Positions 1 to 6,021 of a stretch of 10,398 nt of DNA are shown piece by piece (the stretch's first letter is position 1; each line of letters opens with the position of its first letter). Source of the DNA: Microcaldota archaeon (GTDB lineage Archaea > Micrarchaeota > Micrarchaeia > Micrarchaeales > CABMGC01); NCBI GenBank assembly GCA_028867095.1, contig JAGWHA010000025.1, forward strand, positions 1-10,398, written 5' to 3'. Below the pieces are notes generated by a model that did not search any database, was not told the DNA's origin, and saw nothing but the letters and a program-made list of their open reading frames with translations. A program made the position numbers and the translations under genes.

Positions 1-133
1 CATTCTTCCATGGTACTGTCAGCAACCTGCTGAGTTCTCCTCTTTCCAGATCGACTATTACATCCTGGACGTCGCCAAGATATTGTCCGGAATCACTGTA
101 GATATCCATGTGATATATGTCAGATATTTTCAT
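1..133 (-). CDS. PRC-barrel domain protein, N-terminal part (runs off the window)
   Basis: This reading frame starts at an ATG whose complement lies at 131-133 and stays open to the window edge, giving 44 codons. The protein begins MKISDIYHMDIYSDSGQYLG and continues DVQDVIVDLERGELSRLL. This is the pattern of small archaeal PRC-barrel proteins: a short lead-in, then a beta strand with 'G-x-x-L-G-x-V-x-D-V-I-V-D-L-x-x-G'. The fold is related to the PRC-barrel of RimM and the photosynthetic reaction centre H subunit. In archaea its role is mostly unknown, though links to RNA metabolism and cell division have been proposed. A TATA-like element at 164-173 sits about 35 nt upstream of the start, so the transcript would have a very short leader. 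The gene is divergent from the membrane protein at 275. The C-terminus is not visible. Confidence 0.7.
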   Translation of the reverse strand, partial: MKISDIYHMDIYSDSGQYLGDVQDVIVDLERGELSRLLTVPWKN

Positions 134-163
134 ATGCTCGCCTGAGTAGGATACTTCTTATAG

Positions 164-173
164 ATTTATAAAG
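164..173 (-). promoter_or_regulatory. TATA box for the PRC-barrel gene
   Basis: On the minus strand this reads CTTTATAAAT, a good match to an archaeal TATA (box A) element. Its centre lies about 35 nt upstream of the ATG at 133, so transcription should start within about 8 nt of the start codon. Confidence 0.6.
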
Positions 174-238
174 TTTTTCGGATTAGTGGAATTTTACCTC
201 GAGAGAAAATTTTGCGCTTTTTTTACGGTTTTGGGAGC

Positions 239-248
239 TTATATAAAT
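239..248 (+). promoter_or_regulatory. TATA box for the triple-repeat membrane protein
   Basis: TTATATAAAT is a near-ideal archaeal TATA element. Its centre is about 32 nt before the ATG at 275, so the transcript is probably leaderless or has only a few nucleotides of leader. The 134-274 gap therefore holds two back-to-back promoters and nothing else that I can identify. Confidence 0.7.
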
Positions 249-274
249 CTTGAATGAGCCATTAGAGAGATGAT

Positions 275-1117
275 ATGCAGACCTTAAGAAGGATCGACCT
301 GATGTCGATTGGGAAGATTTATGCCGCCCTGGGGGCGATCTACGGGCTGGTCGCCGCGCTGGTACTGGATGCTATGTTTGCCGTACTTGGAACGGCTCTG
401 TTCCCTGCCTCTGTGGGAGGGGCCCTGGGGGGCGCGGTTCTGATAGGGCTTCCGATACTCGGGATAATCGGGGGGGCGATACTTGGGTTTATCTTCTCGG
501 TGATTGGCGCCGCAATATACAATGTGATTGCAGAGGCGATAGGAGGGGTCAAGTTTAACATCTCAGGAAAGCCGACAAACGTCAATAAGATTGACGTTGC
601 GTCCTACGTGAAGATTGTGGCGATCGGCGCTTTGATTGCCGGGCTTGTGCTTGGGATCATAGCCACATTCGCACTGCCATCTCTGCTTAGCAGTGCGATG
701 GCGGGGACAGGAGGCGCGGTTTTGGGGCTTGTCTCCGGCTTTGCGCTGATCGGCCTGCCGATACTTTTCCTGATTATAGGGGCGGTAGGCGCTGCGATAT
801 ATGCGGTACTCTTCAACTTCTTTGTCAAGAACGTTGGGGGGATAGTGGTTAACATCTCCAAAAAGCCCATGGCGCTAAAGCGCGTGGACCCTATGAGCTA
901 CGCGAAGATCGTCACCTTGATCGGGGTTGTGATGACGCTGATCATCGGTGTGATTACCGCTCTGGGCACCGGACACGACTTCGCAGTCGGCGCAGTGAAG
1001 ATAGTGACCTCGCTGATAACGAATGTGATTGTCACATTCGTCTCTGCGTATATAGGAATCCTGATCTTCAACTTCGTGGCTTCGAAGACTGGAGGAATCG
1101 TAATCGACCTGAAGTAA
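275..1117 (+). CDS. Membrane protein of three tandem repeats (DUF3566-like)
   Basis: This 280-residue protein consists of three copies of a unit of about 90 residues, at roughly residues 6-98, 106-197 and 204-280. Each unit opens with a basic-Ile/Val-Asp motif followed by S-x-x-K-I (RIDLMSIGKI, KIDVASYVKI, RVDPMSYAKI). Two hydrophobic helices follow, and the unit ends in a Gly-Gly-beta strand (AIGGVKFNIS, NVGGIVVNIS, KTGGIVIDLK). Units 1 and 2 also share IGLPIL. About six membrane segments are expected. The layout resembles single-unit DUF3566-type small membrane proteins, whose function is unknown. The ATG at 275 is chosen because only it includes the first RRID motif that repeats 2 and 3 also have. 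No catalytic residues are evident, so the role may be structural or in membrane organisation. The family assignment is tentative; the repeat structure is directly visible. Confidence 0.8.
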   Translation: MQTLRRIDLMSIGKIYAALGAIYGLVAALVLDAMFAVLGTALFPASVGGALGGAVLIGLPILGIIGGAILGFIFSVIGAAIYNVIAEAIGGVKFNISGKPTNVNKIDVASYVKIVAIGALIAGLVLGIIATFALPSLLSSAMAGTGGAVLGLVSGFALIGLPILFLIIGAVGAAIYAVLFNFFVKNVGGIVVNISKKPMALKRVDPMSYAKIVTLIGVVMTLIIGVITALGTGHDFAVGAVKIVTSLITNVIVTFVSAYIGILIFNFVASKTGGIVIDLK

Positions 1118-1128
1118 GATTGGCTTTG

Positions 1129-1166
1129 CCCTTCGCCAAAGGCGGCGAGGGGCCCGATTATTTTTT
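1129..1166 (+). terminator. Hairpin plus T-run after the membrane-protein gene
   Basis: CGCC at 1134-1137 pairs with GGCG at 1141-1144 across an AAA loop. CCCT at 1129-1132 can extend the stem by pairing with AGGG at 1148-1151. A TTATTTTTT tract at 1158-1166 follows. It lies 11 nt after the stop codon of the plus-strand gene and just before the 3' end of the convergent endA. A hairpin is not required for archaeal termination, so the T-tract may be the active part. Confidence 0.5.
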
Positions 1167-1169
1167 AGC

Positions 1170-2318
1170 TTACGGCTGCATCCAGTCTATCTCATAGTAG
1201 TCATGCCTGCTTCCGGGCAGCTCTATCCTCTTGACACGGTAGTAAGTGACCGCAGTCTCCCTGTCGGCAATCGCAAGGACGAGCTCGAGCTTCTTTGCCT
1301 GCGCTCCCCTTATGGCCCCTGAGAGCTCGCTGCCGCCTATGTACTCTTCCTCTCCGAGGGAGAGCAGTGCAAACTTAGGAGGGGATTTTTCTGGGCTCTC
1401 GGTGTCACCGCCCTTTCTGTGGTAGAGCAGGAAATCTATTTTGCCTCCCTTTGCGGCGGCCTTGCCGGGGATTGCGAGTATGAAAGTCTTTCGCACTGAA
1501 TGTGCAACGCGTATCGCCCTGGCCCATTCGGAAATCAGGAGCTTTGACTCTTTTGGGAAGACGTGTATCACGTGCTTTGAGTGGACCCAGTTCTCGTCTT
1601 TGATCGGCTTTGCCCCCGGGAAGTAGACCCTAAAATGGGTGCCGAACTTGAATCCTGTCTTTACCACGTATCCGTGATTCCTGAAATCCTTGTAGACCTC
1701 GTATAGCTTTAGGAAATCGGACCTCCTCCTTCTCGCGCTGCTTATCACCTTCGCCTTCGTCGAGTTTCTTAGTGCGAGCCGTCCCTTTTCCACTAGGAAC
1801 AGAGTCTCATAGGCGTCGAGCTTGTTGAGCCTTCCCCGCTCTGCCGCCTTGTATGTCCCGTACTGGCCGAGCCAATAGTTTTCGTAGAGGTGCTTTCCAT
1901 TCTCGTCGTCCTCGATCACTGACATGAGATCGTGCTGGAAGAAGGTCCCTTTGAGTTTGTAGCGTGGCAGCCTGATTCTCCCTCCAGGATATCTCTTGAT
2001 TGGGGTTGCGTGGGGCGGAAGATAACTCGTGTTGGGAGTGCGAAGTATCAGGCCCCTGTCCCTCCAGTCCTTGTATGCAAAGTACCTTGACATTAGCTTC
2101 TTGCTTGAGAACTTGCCTGCAAGCTGCGTGAATGTCACCTCTTTCTTGCTCGATCTGCACTCTGCGTTCCTCACGTCCATAAGATAGAGGGCCTCCTCTG
2201 GAATTAGCTCCAGCTTCCCTTTTAAGATCTTGCCGTAGCTGCTCTTCACGAGTGCATCTTTTGTAGGAGGGTCTGCGGCGTATATTTTTTGGCCTTTGAG
2301 CTCCAGTGCAAGCGACAT
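1170..2318 (-). CDS. endA: tRNA-splicing endonuclease, three-unit (epsilon-2-like) EndA
   Basis: This enzyme cuts bulge-helix-bulge junctions at the ends of introns in precursor tRNAs (and rRNA). The catalytic domain is clear at about residues 205-285: YEVYKDFRNHGYVVKTGFKF, then FRVYFPG, VHSKHVIHV and RKTFILAI. The expected triad is Tyr232, His246 and Lys277; the His-to-Lys spacing of 31 equals that of the M. jannaschii enzyme (H125, K156). At 382 aa it is about twice the length of homotetrameric EndA (about 180 aa). Residues 1-110 look like a degenerate extra unit, 115-185 like the N-terminal domain of the catalytic unit, and 315-382 like a C-terminal beta unit (FALLSLGEEEYIGG). This matches the three-unit enzyme reported from ARMAN-2, which forms a homodimer and accepts unusual intron positions. 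A TATA element sits about 32 nt before the ATG. The gene is intact and diverges from the methyltransferase gene. Confidence 0.9.
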   Translation of the reverse strand: MSLALELKGQKIYAADPPTKDALVKSSYGKILKGKLELIPEEALYLMDVRNAECRSSKKEVTFTQLAGKFSSKKLMSRYFAYKDWRDRGLILRTPNTSYLPPHATPIKRYPGGRIRLPRYKLKGTFFQHDLMSVIEDDENGKHLYENYWLGQYGTYKAAERGRLNKLDAYETLFLVEKGRLALRNSTKAKVISSARRRRSDFLKLYEVYKDFRNHGYVVKTGFKFGTHFRVYFPGAKPIKDENWVHSKHVIHVFPKESKLLISEWARAIRVAHSVRKTFILAIPGKAAAKGGKIDFLLYHRKGGDTESPEKSPPKFALLSLGEEEYIGGSELSGAIRGAQAKKLELVLAIADRETAVTYYRVKRIELPGSRHDYYEIDWMQP

Positions 2319-2346
2319 CGAATCCTAAAGAATCAATCGCTATCAA

Positions 2347-2354
2347 GATATAAA
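2347..2354 (-). promoter_or_regulatory. TATA box for endA
   Basis: On the minus strand this reads TTTATATC within CTTATTTATATCTTG. Its centre is about 32 nt upstream of the endA ATG at 2318, suggesting a near-leaderless mRNA. It is arranged back to back with the promoter of the methyltransferase gene. Confidence 0.6.
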
Positions 2355-2395
2355 TAAGATTGAGAAGCGGGTTTTATACGAAAGCTCGGATACGC

Positions 2396-2404
2396 TTAAA
2401 AATA
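2396..2404 (+). promoter_or_regulatory. TATA-like element for the methyltransferase gene
   Basis: TTAAAAATA is centred about 24 nt before the ATG at 2424. This is slightly close, but it fits a leaderless start at that codon. A second candidate, TTTTATAC at 2373-2380, would give a leader of about 20 nt. Confidence 0.45.
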
Positions 2405-2423
2405 CCCTGAGCGAAGTTTGGTT

Positions 2424-3134
2424 ATGAAGAGAAGTCCGAAGCGCAGAACCGAGCTTGACAGGATCCTAACAGAGATTGTCGAGGAGAATCGGCAGGAAGC
2501 GCTTAACAGGAGGCAGGTGTGGGAGCACCTCTGGAGGCGCGATCCTGAGGGGGGATGCACAAAGTCGACGGGCCACTATGTCAGGCTCTCTTCCACAAAA
2601 CGCTGGCCGGTACTCGATGTGGCGTCTGGAAGCGGGCGTTTTCTAAAGCTGCGCGACAAGGACAGCTGGTACGTCGGGATAGACGTGGCATGGGAGGCTG
2701 TGAAGATAGGCGCAGGCAGAAATAAGGGATCGGACTATGTTCAGGCGGATGCGGCGTACCTCCCTTTCAGGGAAGGGGCGTTTGAGAAGGCATTTAGCTT
2801 TCATGGGATTGATTTCATCGGGCAGTATGCGCCCAAGGCGGTGGGGGAGCTTGCAAGAGTTGTAAGAAAAGGGGGGGATATTCTCTTCACCGTGCACCAC
2901 ACAGACCTGCTGATCGGCAAGGGAAGGGAATTTGTGGAGCTGGGGCACGGAAAACTTTTTGGAGTCCACAACCCTTTGTATTTGGATGGCGTTTTCGCAA
3001 TTGACAGGGACGGATTGGACGTGCTTCTTGAGGAGGCGGGAGTAAAGGACAGCGGAACGATGATGTGGGCAAAGAAGAGTGGGCAGGGGGTTCCTGTTCT
3101 TAGCTCCGTTCTCGTCAAGGCTGTAAAGCGATAG
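2424..3134 (+). CDS. Class I SAM-dependent methyltransferase, substrate unknown
   Basis: The 236-residue protein has the Rossmann methyltransferase signatures in order. Motif I is VLDVASGSGRF (residues 63-73) and binds the methionine part of SAM. The motif II acidic position lies in GIDVAWEAV (Asp87). The motif around Asp109 is DYVQADAAYLPFREGAFEKA. A post-I/motif IV strand, FSFHGIDF, leads into the helix ELARVVRKGG and the strand DILFTVHH. The layout resembles the Methyltransf_11/UbiE-like group, but no substrate-specific motif is recognised. Residues 1-60 are basic and probably helical, which might suit an RNA or protein substrate. I place the start at ATG 2424 rather than the in-frame TTG at 2418 because ATG is the stronger codon and fits the TATA spacing. 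It lies upstream of taw1 (52-nt gap with its own TATA box), so co-regulation is possible but unproven. Confidence 0.85.
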   Translation: MKRSPKRRTELDRILTEIVEENRQEALNRRQVWEHLWRRDPEGGCTKSTGHYVRLSSTKRWPVLDVASGSGRFLKLRDKDSWYVGIDVAWEAVKIGAGRNKGSDYVQADAAYLPFREGAFEKAFSFHGIDFIGQYAPKAVGELARVVRKGGDILFTVHHTDLLIGKGREFVELGHGKLFGVHNPLYLDGVFAIDRDGLDVLLEEAGVKDSGTMMWAKKSGQGVPVLSSVLVKAVKR

Positions 3135-3145
3135 GCCCCAGCAAG

Positions 3146-3154
3146 TTTATAATA
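3146..3154 (+). promoter_or_regulatory. TATA box for taw1
   Basis: TTTATAATA is centred about 37 nt before the ATG at 3187, giving a predicted leader of about 10 nt. The AAGGCG just before the start codon could act as a weak ribosome-binding site. The gene probably has its own promoter, separate from the upstream methyltransferase gene. Confidence 0.55.
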
Positions 3155-3186
3155 TTCCTATTTTCTATTACTACCAAGGCGCTTAG

Positions 3187-4206
3187 ATGGGACAGGAAAC
3201 TAGCATGGTTCAGGCGCAGGGAGAGCCACACGTTCCCCAGGAGCTTAAGACAATGATGGCTAGGCAGGGATACCACTTTGTGGGAAGGCACTCTGCGATA
3301 AAGACCTGTTTTTACACAGCAGACAGCATGCGGCTTGAGGGAGCGACATGCTACAAGCACCAGTTCTACGGGATACAGAGCTGGAGGTGCATGCAGTCAA
3401 CGCCGGCAATCGGTTGCAACCTGGCCTGCAGCTTCTGCTGGAGGATAATCCCGGAGGAGATTGGGATAAACTGGAACGAGCTCAACGCACTTGGGAACTG
3501 GGACGACCCGGACTCGATTGTCGAGGGGCTAATTGATGAGCAAAGGAAACTGGTCTCTGGATACAAGGAGAATCCAAAGACGGACTTGAAGAGATGGAAA
3601 GAGGCAAACGACCCCGCGCACGTCGCGCTCAGCCTGACTGGCGAGCCGATGTTCTATCCGCTGATGGGCAAGCTTCTCGACGCGTTCCACAGAAGGAAGA
3701 TCAGCACCTTCCTTGTGACCAACGGGACGATGCTGCAGGCGCTAAAAAAGCTGACCGTGATGCCAACGCAGCTCTACGTCTCGATACAGGCCCCAAACCC
3801 TGCGGTCTACGAGCAGCTCGCCAGGGCGAAGACGCTCAATGCCTGGCAAAGCTTCCAGGAGTTCCTAAAGGTCTTTTCGACGCTGCGAACGCGCAGGGTC
3901 TTTAGGCTCACGCTGGTTCGCGGGATAAACATGACTGATGTCGATGGCTACGCGGAGCTTGTAGCAAAAGGTAAGCCGGATTATGTTGAGGTCAAGGGTT
4001 TTGTTTTTGTGGGGGGAGCAAGAGGAGAGGACAGGCACCTCACCTACGAGCACATGCCAAGGAAGGAGGAGGTGATTGAGTTCGCGCAGAAGATCGCGCA
4101 GCGCGCGGGATACTTGGTTGCGGATTACCACGAGCACAGCAGAGTGGTGCTTCTGTGCGCAAATGAGGAAGCTGCAAACAGGAGAATAATAAATTTTGAG
4201 AAGTGA
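3187..4206 (+). CDS. taw1: tRNA 4-demethylwyosine synthase TYW1/Taw1 (radical SAM)
   Basis: This enzyme condenses pyruvate with N1-methylguanosine-37 of tRNA-Phe to form 4-demethylwyosine, the first tricyclic step of wyosine-type bases. The radical-SAM cluster motif is CNLACSFCW, with Cys77, Cys81 and Cys84 (CxxxCxxC). The additional Fe-S cluster special to TYW1 is also accounted for: Cys41, Cys55 and Cys68 have spacings of 14 and 13, close to C26/C39/C52 of the M. jannaschii enzyme. Other family signatures include ALSLTGEPMFYP (the GGEP-type SAM contact), FLVTNGTM, LYVSIQAPN and VEVKGFVFVGGARG. The length of 339 aa is normal for archaeal Taw1, which lacks the flavodoxin domain of eukaryotic TYW1. 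The stop codon is 4 nt before the next start, so the downstream membrane-protein gene is probably co-transcribed. All key residues are present, so the enzyme should be active. Confidence 0.95.
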   Translation: MGQETSMVQAQGEPHVPQELKTMMARQGYHFVGRHSAIKTCFYTADSMRLEGATCYKHQFYGIQSWRCMQSTPAIGCNLACSFCWRIIPEEIGINWNELNALGNWDDPDSIVEGLIDEQRKLVSGYKENPKTDLKRWKEANDPAHVALSLTGEPMFYPLMGKLLDAFHRRKISTFLVTNGTMLQALKKLTVMPTQLYVSIQAPNPAVYEQLARAKTLNAWQSFQEFLKVFSTLRTRRVFRLTLVRGINMTDVDGYAELVAKGKPDYVEVKGFVFVGGARGEDRHLTYEHMPRKEEVIEFAQKIAQRAGYLVADYHEHSRVVLLCANEEAANRRIINFEK

Positions 4207-4208
4207 TC
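4203..4208 (+). promoter_or_regulatory. Shine-Dalgarno site fixing the start of the UPF0104 gene
   Basis: GTGATC matches the complement of the archaeal 16S rRNA 3' end (GATCACCTCC) and lies just before the ATG at 4211. It overlaps the stop codon of taw1, which points to translational coupling. It supports ATG 4211 over the in-frame TTG at 4196 inside taw1. Confidence 0.5.
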
Positions 4209-4210
4209 TG

Positions 4211-5260
4211 ATGGCAAAGAAATCCCGTGGGGCATCGTTTGGACTTGGAGACATAAAGAAGAGTTCCGACTACCGCGAGCGCATCAGAGGATACGAGAAG
4301 ATACTCATACTCATAATGCTGCTAAGCTTTGTCGTCTTCATCGCGATTGCGGCGTTTGCGATACTGAACGAGGGCATTGACACTTTCGTTCGGAGCGTCG
4401 AGTCTATCAATCTCTTCTACTACCTAATTGCCGTTATAATCGTATTTGCTGGATACGCGGTGCGATTCCCGAAGTGGGAGATGTACACCAAGAGGCTTGG
4501 CGTAAAGATAGACCGCAGCAAGAACTTCATGATATACCTCTCGATGTACTCGATGGACATAACGCCTGGAAGATGGGGCAGGGCGATTGTCTCATATACG
4601 ATAAACAGGCTTACCAACGTGAAGTTCAGCAAGACCTTCCCTGCGGTGGTGGCCGACATCTTTACCGACTTCGCCGGTTTTTCGATTGTGGCCGTCGCCT
4701 CTGCGCTTTTGGTAAAGCAGTACGTGCTCGTTTCCATAGTGGCGAGCCTTCTGCTGCTCATACCGTTCATCTTCCTCTACAACAAGGCGGCGTACTCGAT
4801 ATTCAGCACAAGGCTGAGGAAGTACGCCCTGTTCAAGAAGCTCTTTGAGGTGGGCGACAAGTATTTCATACACAACAAGCTGCTCGGGAAAGGGGTTTAC
4901 TTCTACTCGATGATATACACTATCCCCGCGATGGTCATAAGCGGGCTGAGCCTCTACTTTGTGATGCTCGCCTTCGGAATCAACGTGGGATACGCCTATC
5001 TGCCCACGATAATATTCATCTCCTCGATATCCACGATGCTCGGGATGGTGACTGGCCTTCCTGGGAACATAGGGGTTACTGATGCGACCCTGCTCGGATT
5101 CCTTGTTGCTTTCTTCGGAGGCTTCGGGATAACGCTCGGCCTCGCGTCCGTGATTACGATATTCTCTAGGCTTGTGAACATCTGGTTCGTGCAGCTCTTC
5201 GGGTTCTCCTCGCTCGCCTACACGCTCAGGTACTGGAAGGAGGGAGTGAAGAAAACTTGA
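4211..5260 (+). CDS. UPF0104 / lysylphosphatidylglycerol synthase TM-region family membrane protein
   Basis: This polytopic membrane protein has 349 residues. Membrane segments appear at about 30-52, 68-85, 145-165, 171-190, 232-255, 262-282 and 293-335. Family signatures are visible: ITPGRWGRA (117-125), equivalent to the TPGRxGE loop, and GLPGNIGVTDATLLGFLV (282-299), the hallmark 'PGNxGxxE/DA' segment near the C-terminus. The family (PF03706-like) covers the flippase part of MprF and archaeal relatives such as AglD-like membrane regions, which act on lipid-linked substrates. The specific substrate here is unknown. There is no soluble synthase domain and no attached glycosyltransferase. It is translated right after taw1 (4-nt gap). 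Its last 35 nt overlap, tail to tail, the end of dphB on the other strand. The hydrophilic N-terminus of about 28 residues is basic, consistent with a cytoplasmic location. Confidence 0.85.
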   Translation: MAKKSRGASFGLGDIKKSSDYRERIRGYEKILILIMLLSFVVFIAIAAFAILNEGIDTFVRSVESINLFYYLIAVIIVFAGYAVRFPKWEMYTKRLGVKIDRSKNFMIYLSMYSMDITPGRWGRAIVSYTINRLTNVKFSKTFPAVVADIFTDFAGFSIVAVASALLVKQYVLVSIVASLLLLIPFIFLYNKAAYSIFSTRLRKYALFKKLFEVGDKYFIHNKLLGKGVYFYSMIYTIPAMVISGLSLYFVMLAFGINVGYAYLPTIIFISSISTMLGMVTGLPGNIGVTDATLLGFLVAFFGGFGITLGLASVITIFSRLVNIWFVQLFGFSSLAYTLRYWKEGVKKT

Positions 5261-6014
5261 GCAGCGCTTCCTCCTCCGCAAAATTTAGTTTTGCGGGGAT
5301 TATGATTGTCACGATCTTTCCCTCAAACATCCTTAGTTCCTCTTTCCCGATCTTCGCAATCTCAAGATAGGCAATCTTCTGTGTCTCCTTTCCGATGTCT
5401 CCGAGAACAAGTACCTTCGTATCATGCTTTAGGATGTTGTAGTTTCTCTGCCTGTCCGCCCCGTGCAGCAAGGAGATGGCCTCCGCAAGCCTCATCCTCC
5501 TCTTTTCTGCGTAGTGGTAGTCAAGGAGGCACATTGTGTGCTCCCCTGCCTCCAGATTCTTCTTTATCACTTCGATGTAAGAGATTGGCTTGTAGTTGTC
5601 GCTCCAGAAGGCGAGCGTTGTCGTGGGCCCGAATTTGTAGACGTCCAGTCCGCTCTCCCCTATTGCGGCAGAGAATATGGAGGCTGCGTGGTAAACCCTG
5701 TACTCCACCCCCATCTTGTGCGCAAGGTCGAGTATAGTGTGGTGGGTGGTGGCAATCAGCGGGTCGCCGGAGACTAGTATTGCTATCTTTTTTGTCTTTG
5801 CGCGCTCCACCATGAGCTTTGCATTCTCCTCAAGGTCTGACCGGTTCAGCAAAATTAGGCTCACGCCCAGGTCCTCTCCGATGGCTGCGATGTCCTCATC
5901 TGTTATGAAGTTTGTGTACTGGTCGATTAGCACTTCATCGGCGCTTGCGGCCGCCTCAATCGCATTTCTGGGGATTTCCCTGTGGCTTAGTCCCATTCCG
6001 ATTAAAAAGAGCAT
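5226..6014 (-). CDS. dphB: Diphthine synthase (diphthamide biosynthesis methyltransferase)
   Basis: DphB/Dph5 uses SAM to methylate the 3-amino-3-carboxypropyl-histidine of translation elongation factor 2, the second stage of diphthamide synthesis. The protein opens with MLFLIGMGLSHREIPRNAIE, typical of the tetrapyrrole-methylase fold. It carries VSGDPLIATTHH (residues 81-92), the SAM-binding GDP loop of this class. ASIFSAAIGESGLDVYKFG (111-129) is highly characteristic of diphthine synthases, and EHTMCLLDYH (158-167) matches the family's LxLLDI strand. The 262-residue length is normal. It lies 7 nt after the radA stop on the same strand, so both are probably on one transcript. The 3' end overlaps the convergent UPF0104 gene by 35 nt. 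Its presence implies that this archaeon makes diphthamide; Dph2 is not in the window. Confidence 0.95.
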   Translation of the reverse strand: MLFLIGMGLSHREIPRNAIEAAASADEVLIDQYTNFITDEDIAAIGEDLGVSLILLNRSDLEENAKLMVERAKTKKIAILVSGDPLIATTHHTILDLAHKMGVEYRVYHAASIFSAAIGESGLDVYKFGPTTTLAFWSDNYKPISYIEVIKKNLEAGEHTMCLLDYHYAEKRRMRLAEAISLLHGADRQRNYNILKHDTKVLVLGDIGKETQKIAYLEIAKIGKEELRMFEGKIVTIIIPAKLNFAEEEALLKFSSLPPSST

Positions 6015-6021
6015 TGAAACA

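Noticed and set aside
1807..2346. Minus-strand open frame of 179 codons inside endA
   Set aside because: It is a frame shadow: low-complexity, rich in Arg/Gln/Glu, with no family signature, while the overlapping endA frame has catalytic motifs.
2418..2423. TTG at 2418 as start of the methyltransferase
   Set aside because: ATG two codons later is the stronger start and better fits the TATA position.
4196..4210. TTG at 4196 as start of the UPF0104 protein, overlapping taw1
   Set aside because: ATG 4211 has a 16S-complementary GTGATC just upstream and gives a normal basic N-terminus.
4592..5281. Minus-strand open frame of 229 codons opposite the UPF0104 gene
   Set aside because: Rich in Glu, Arg, His and Tyr with no domain; it arises from the codon bias of the real plus-strand membrane protein.
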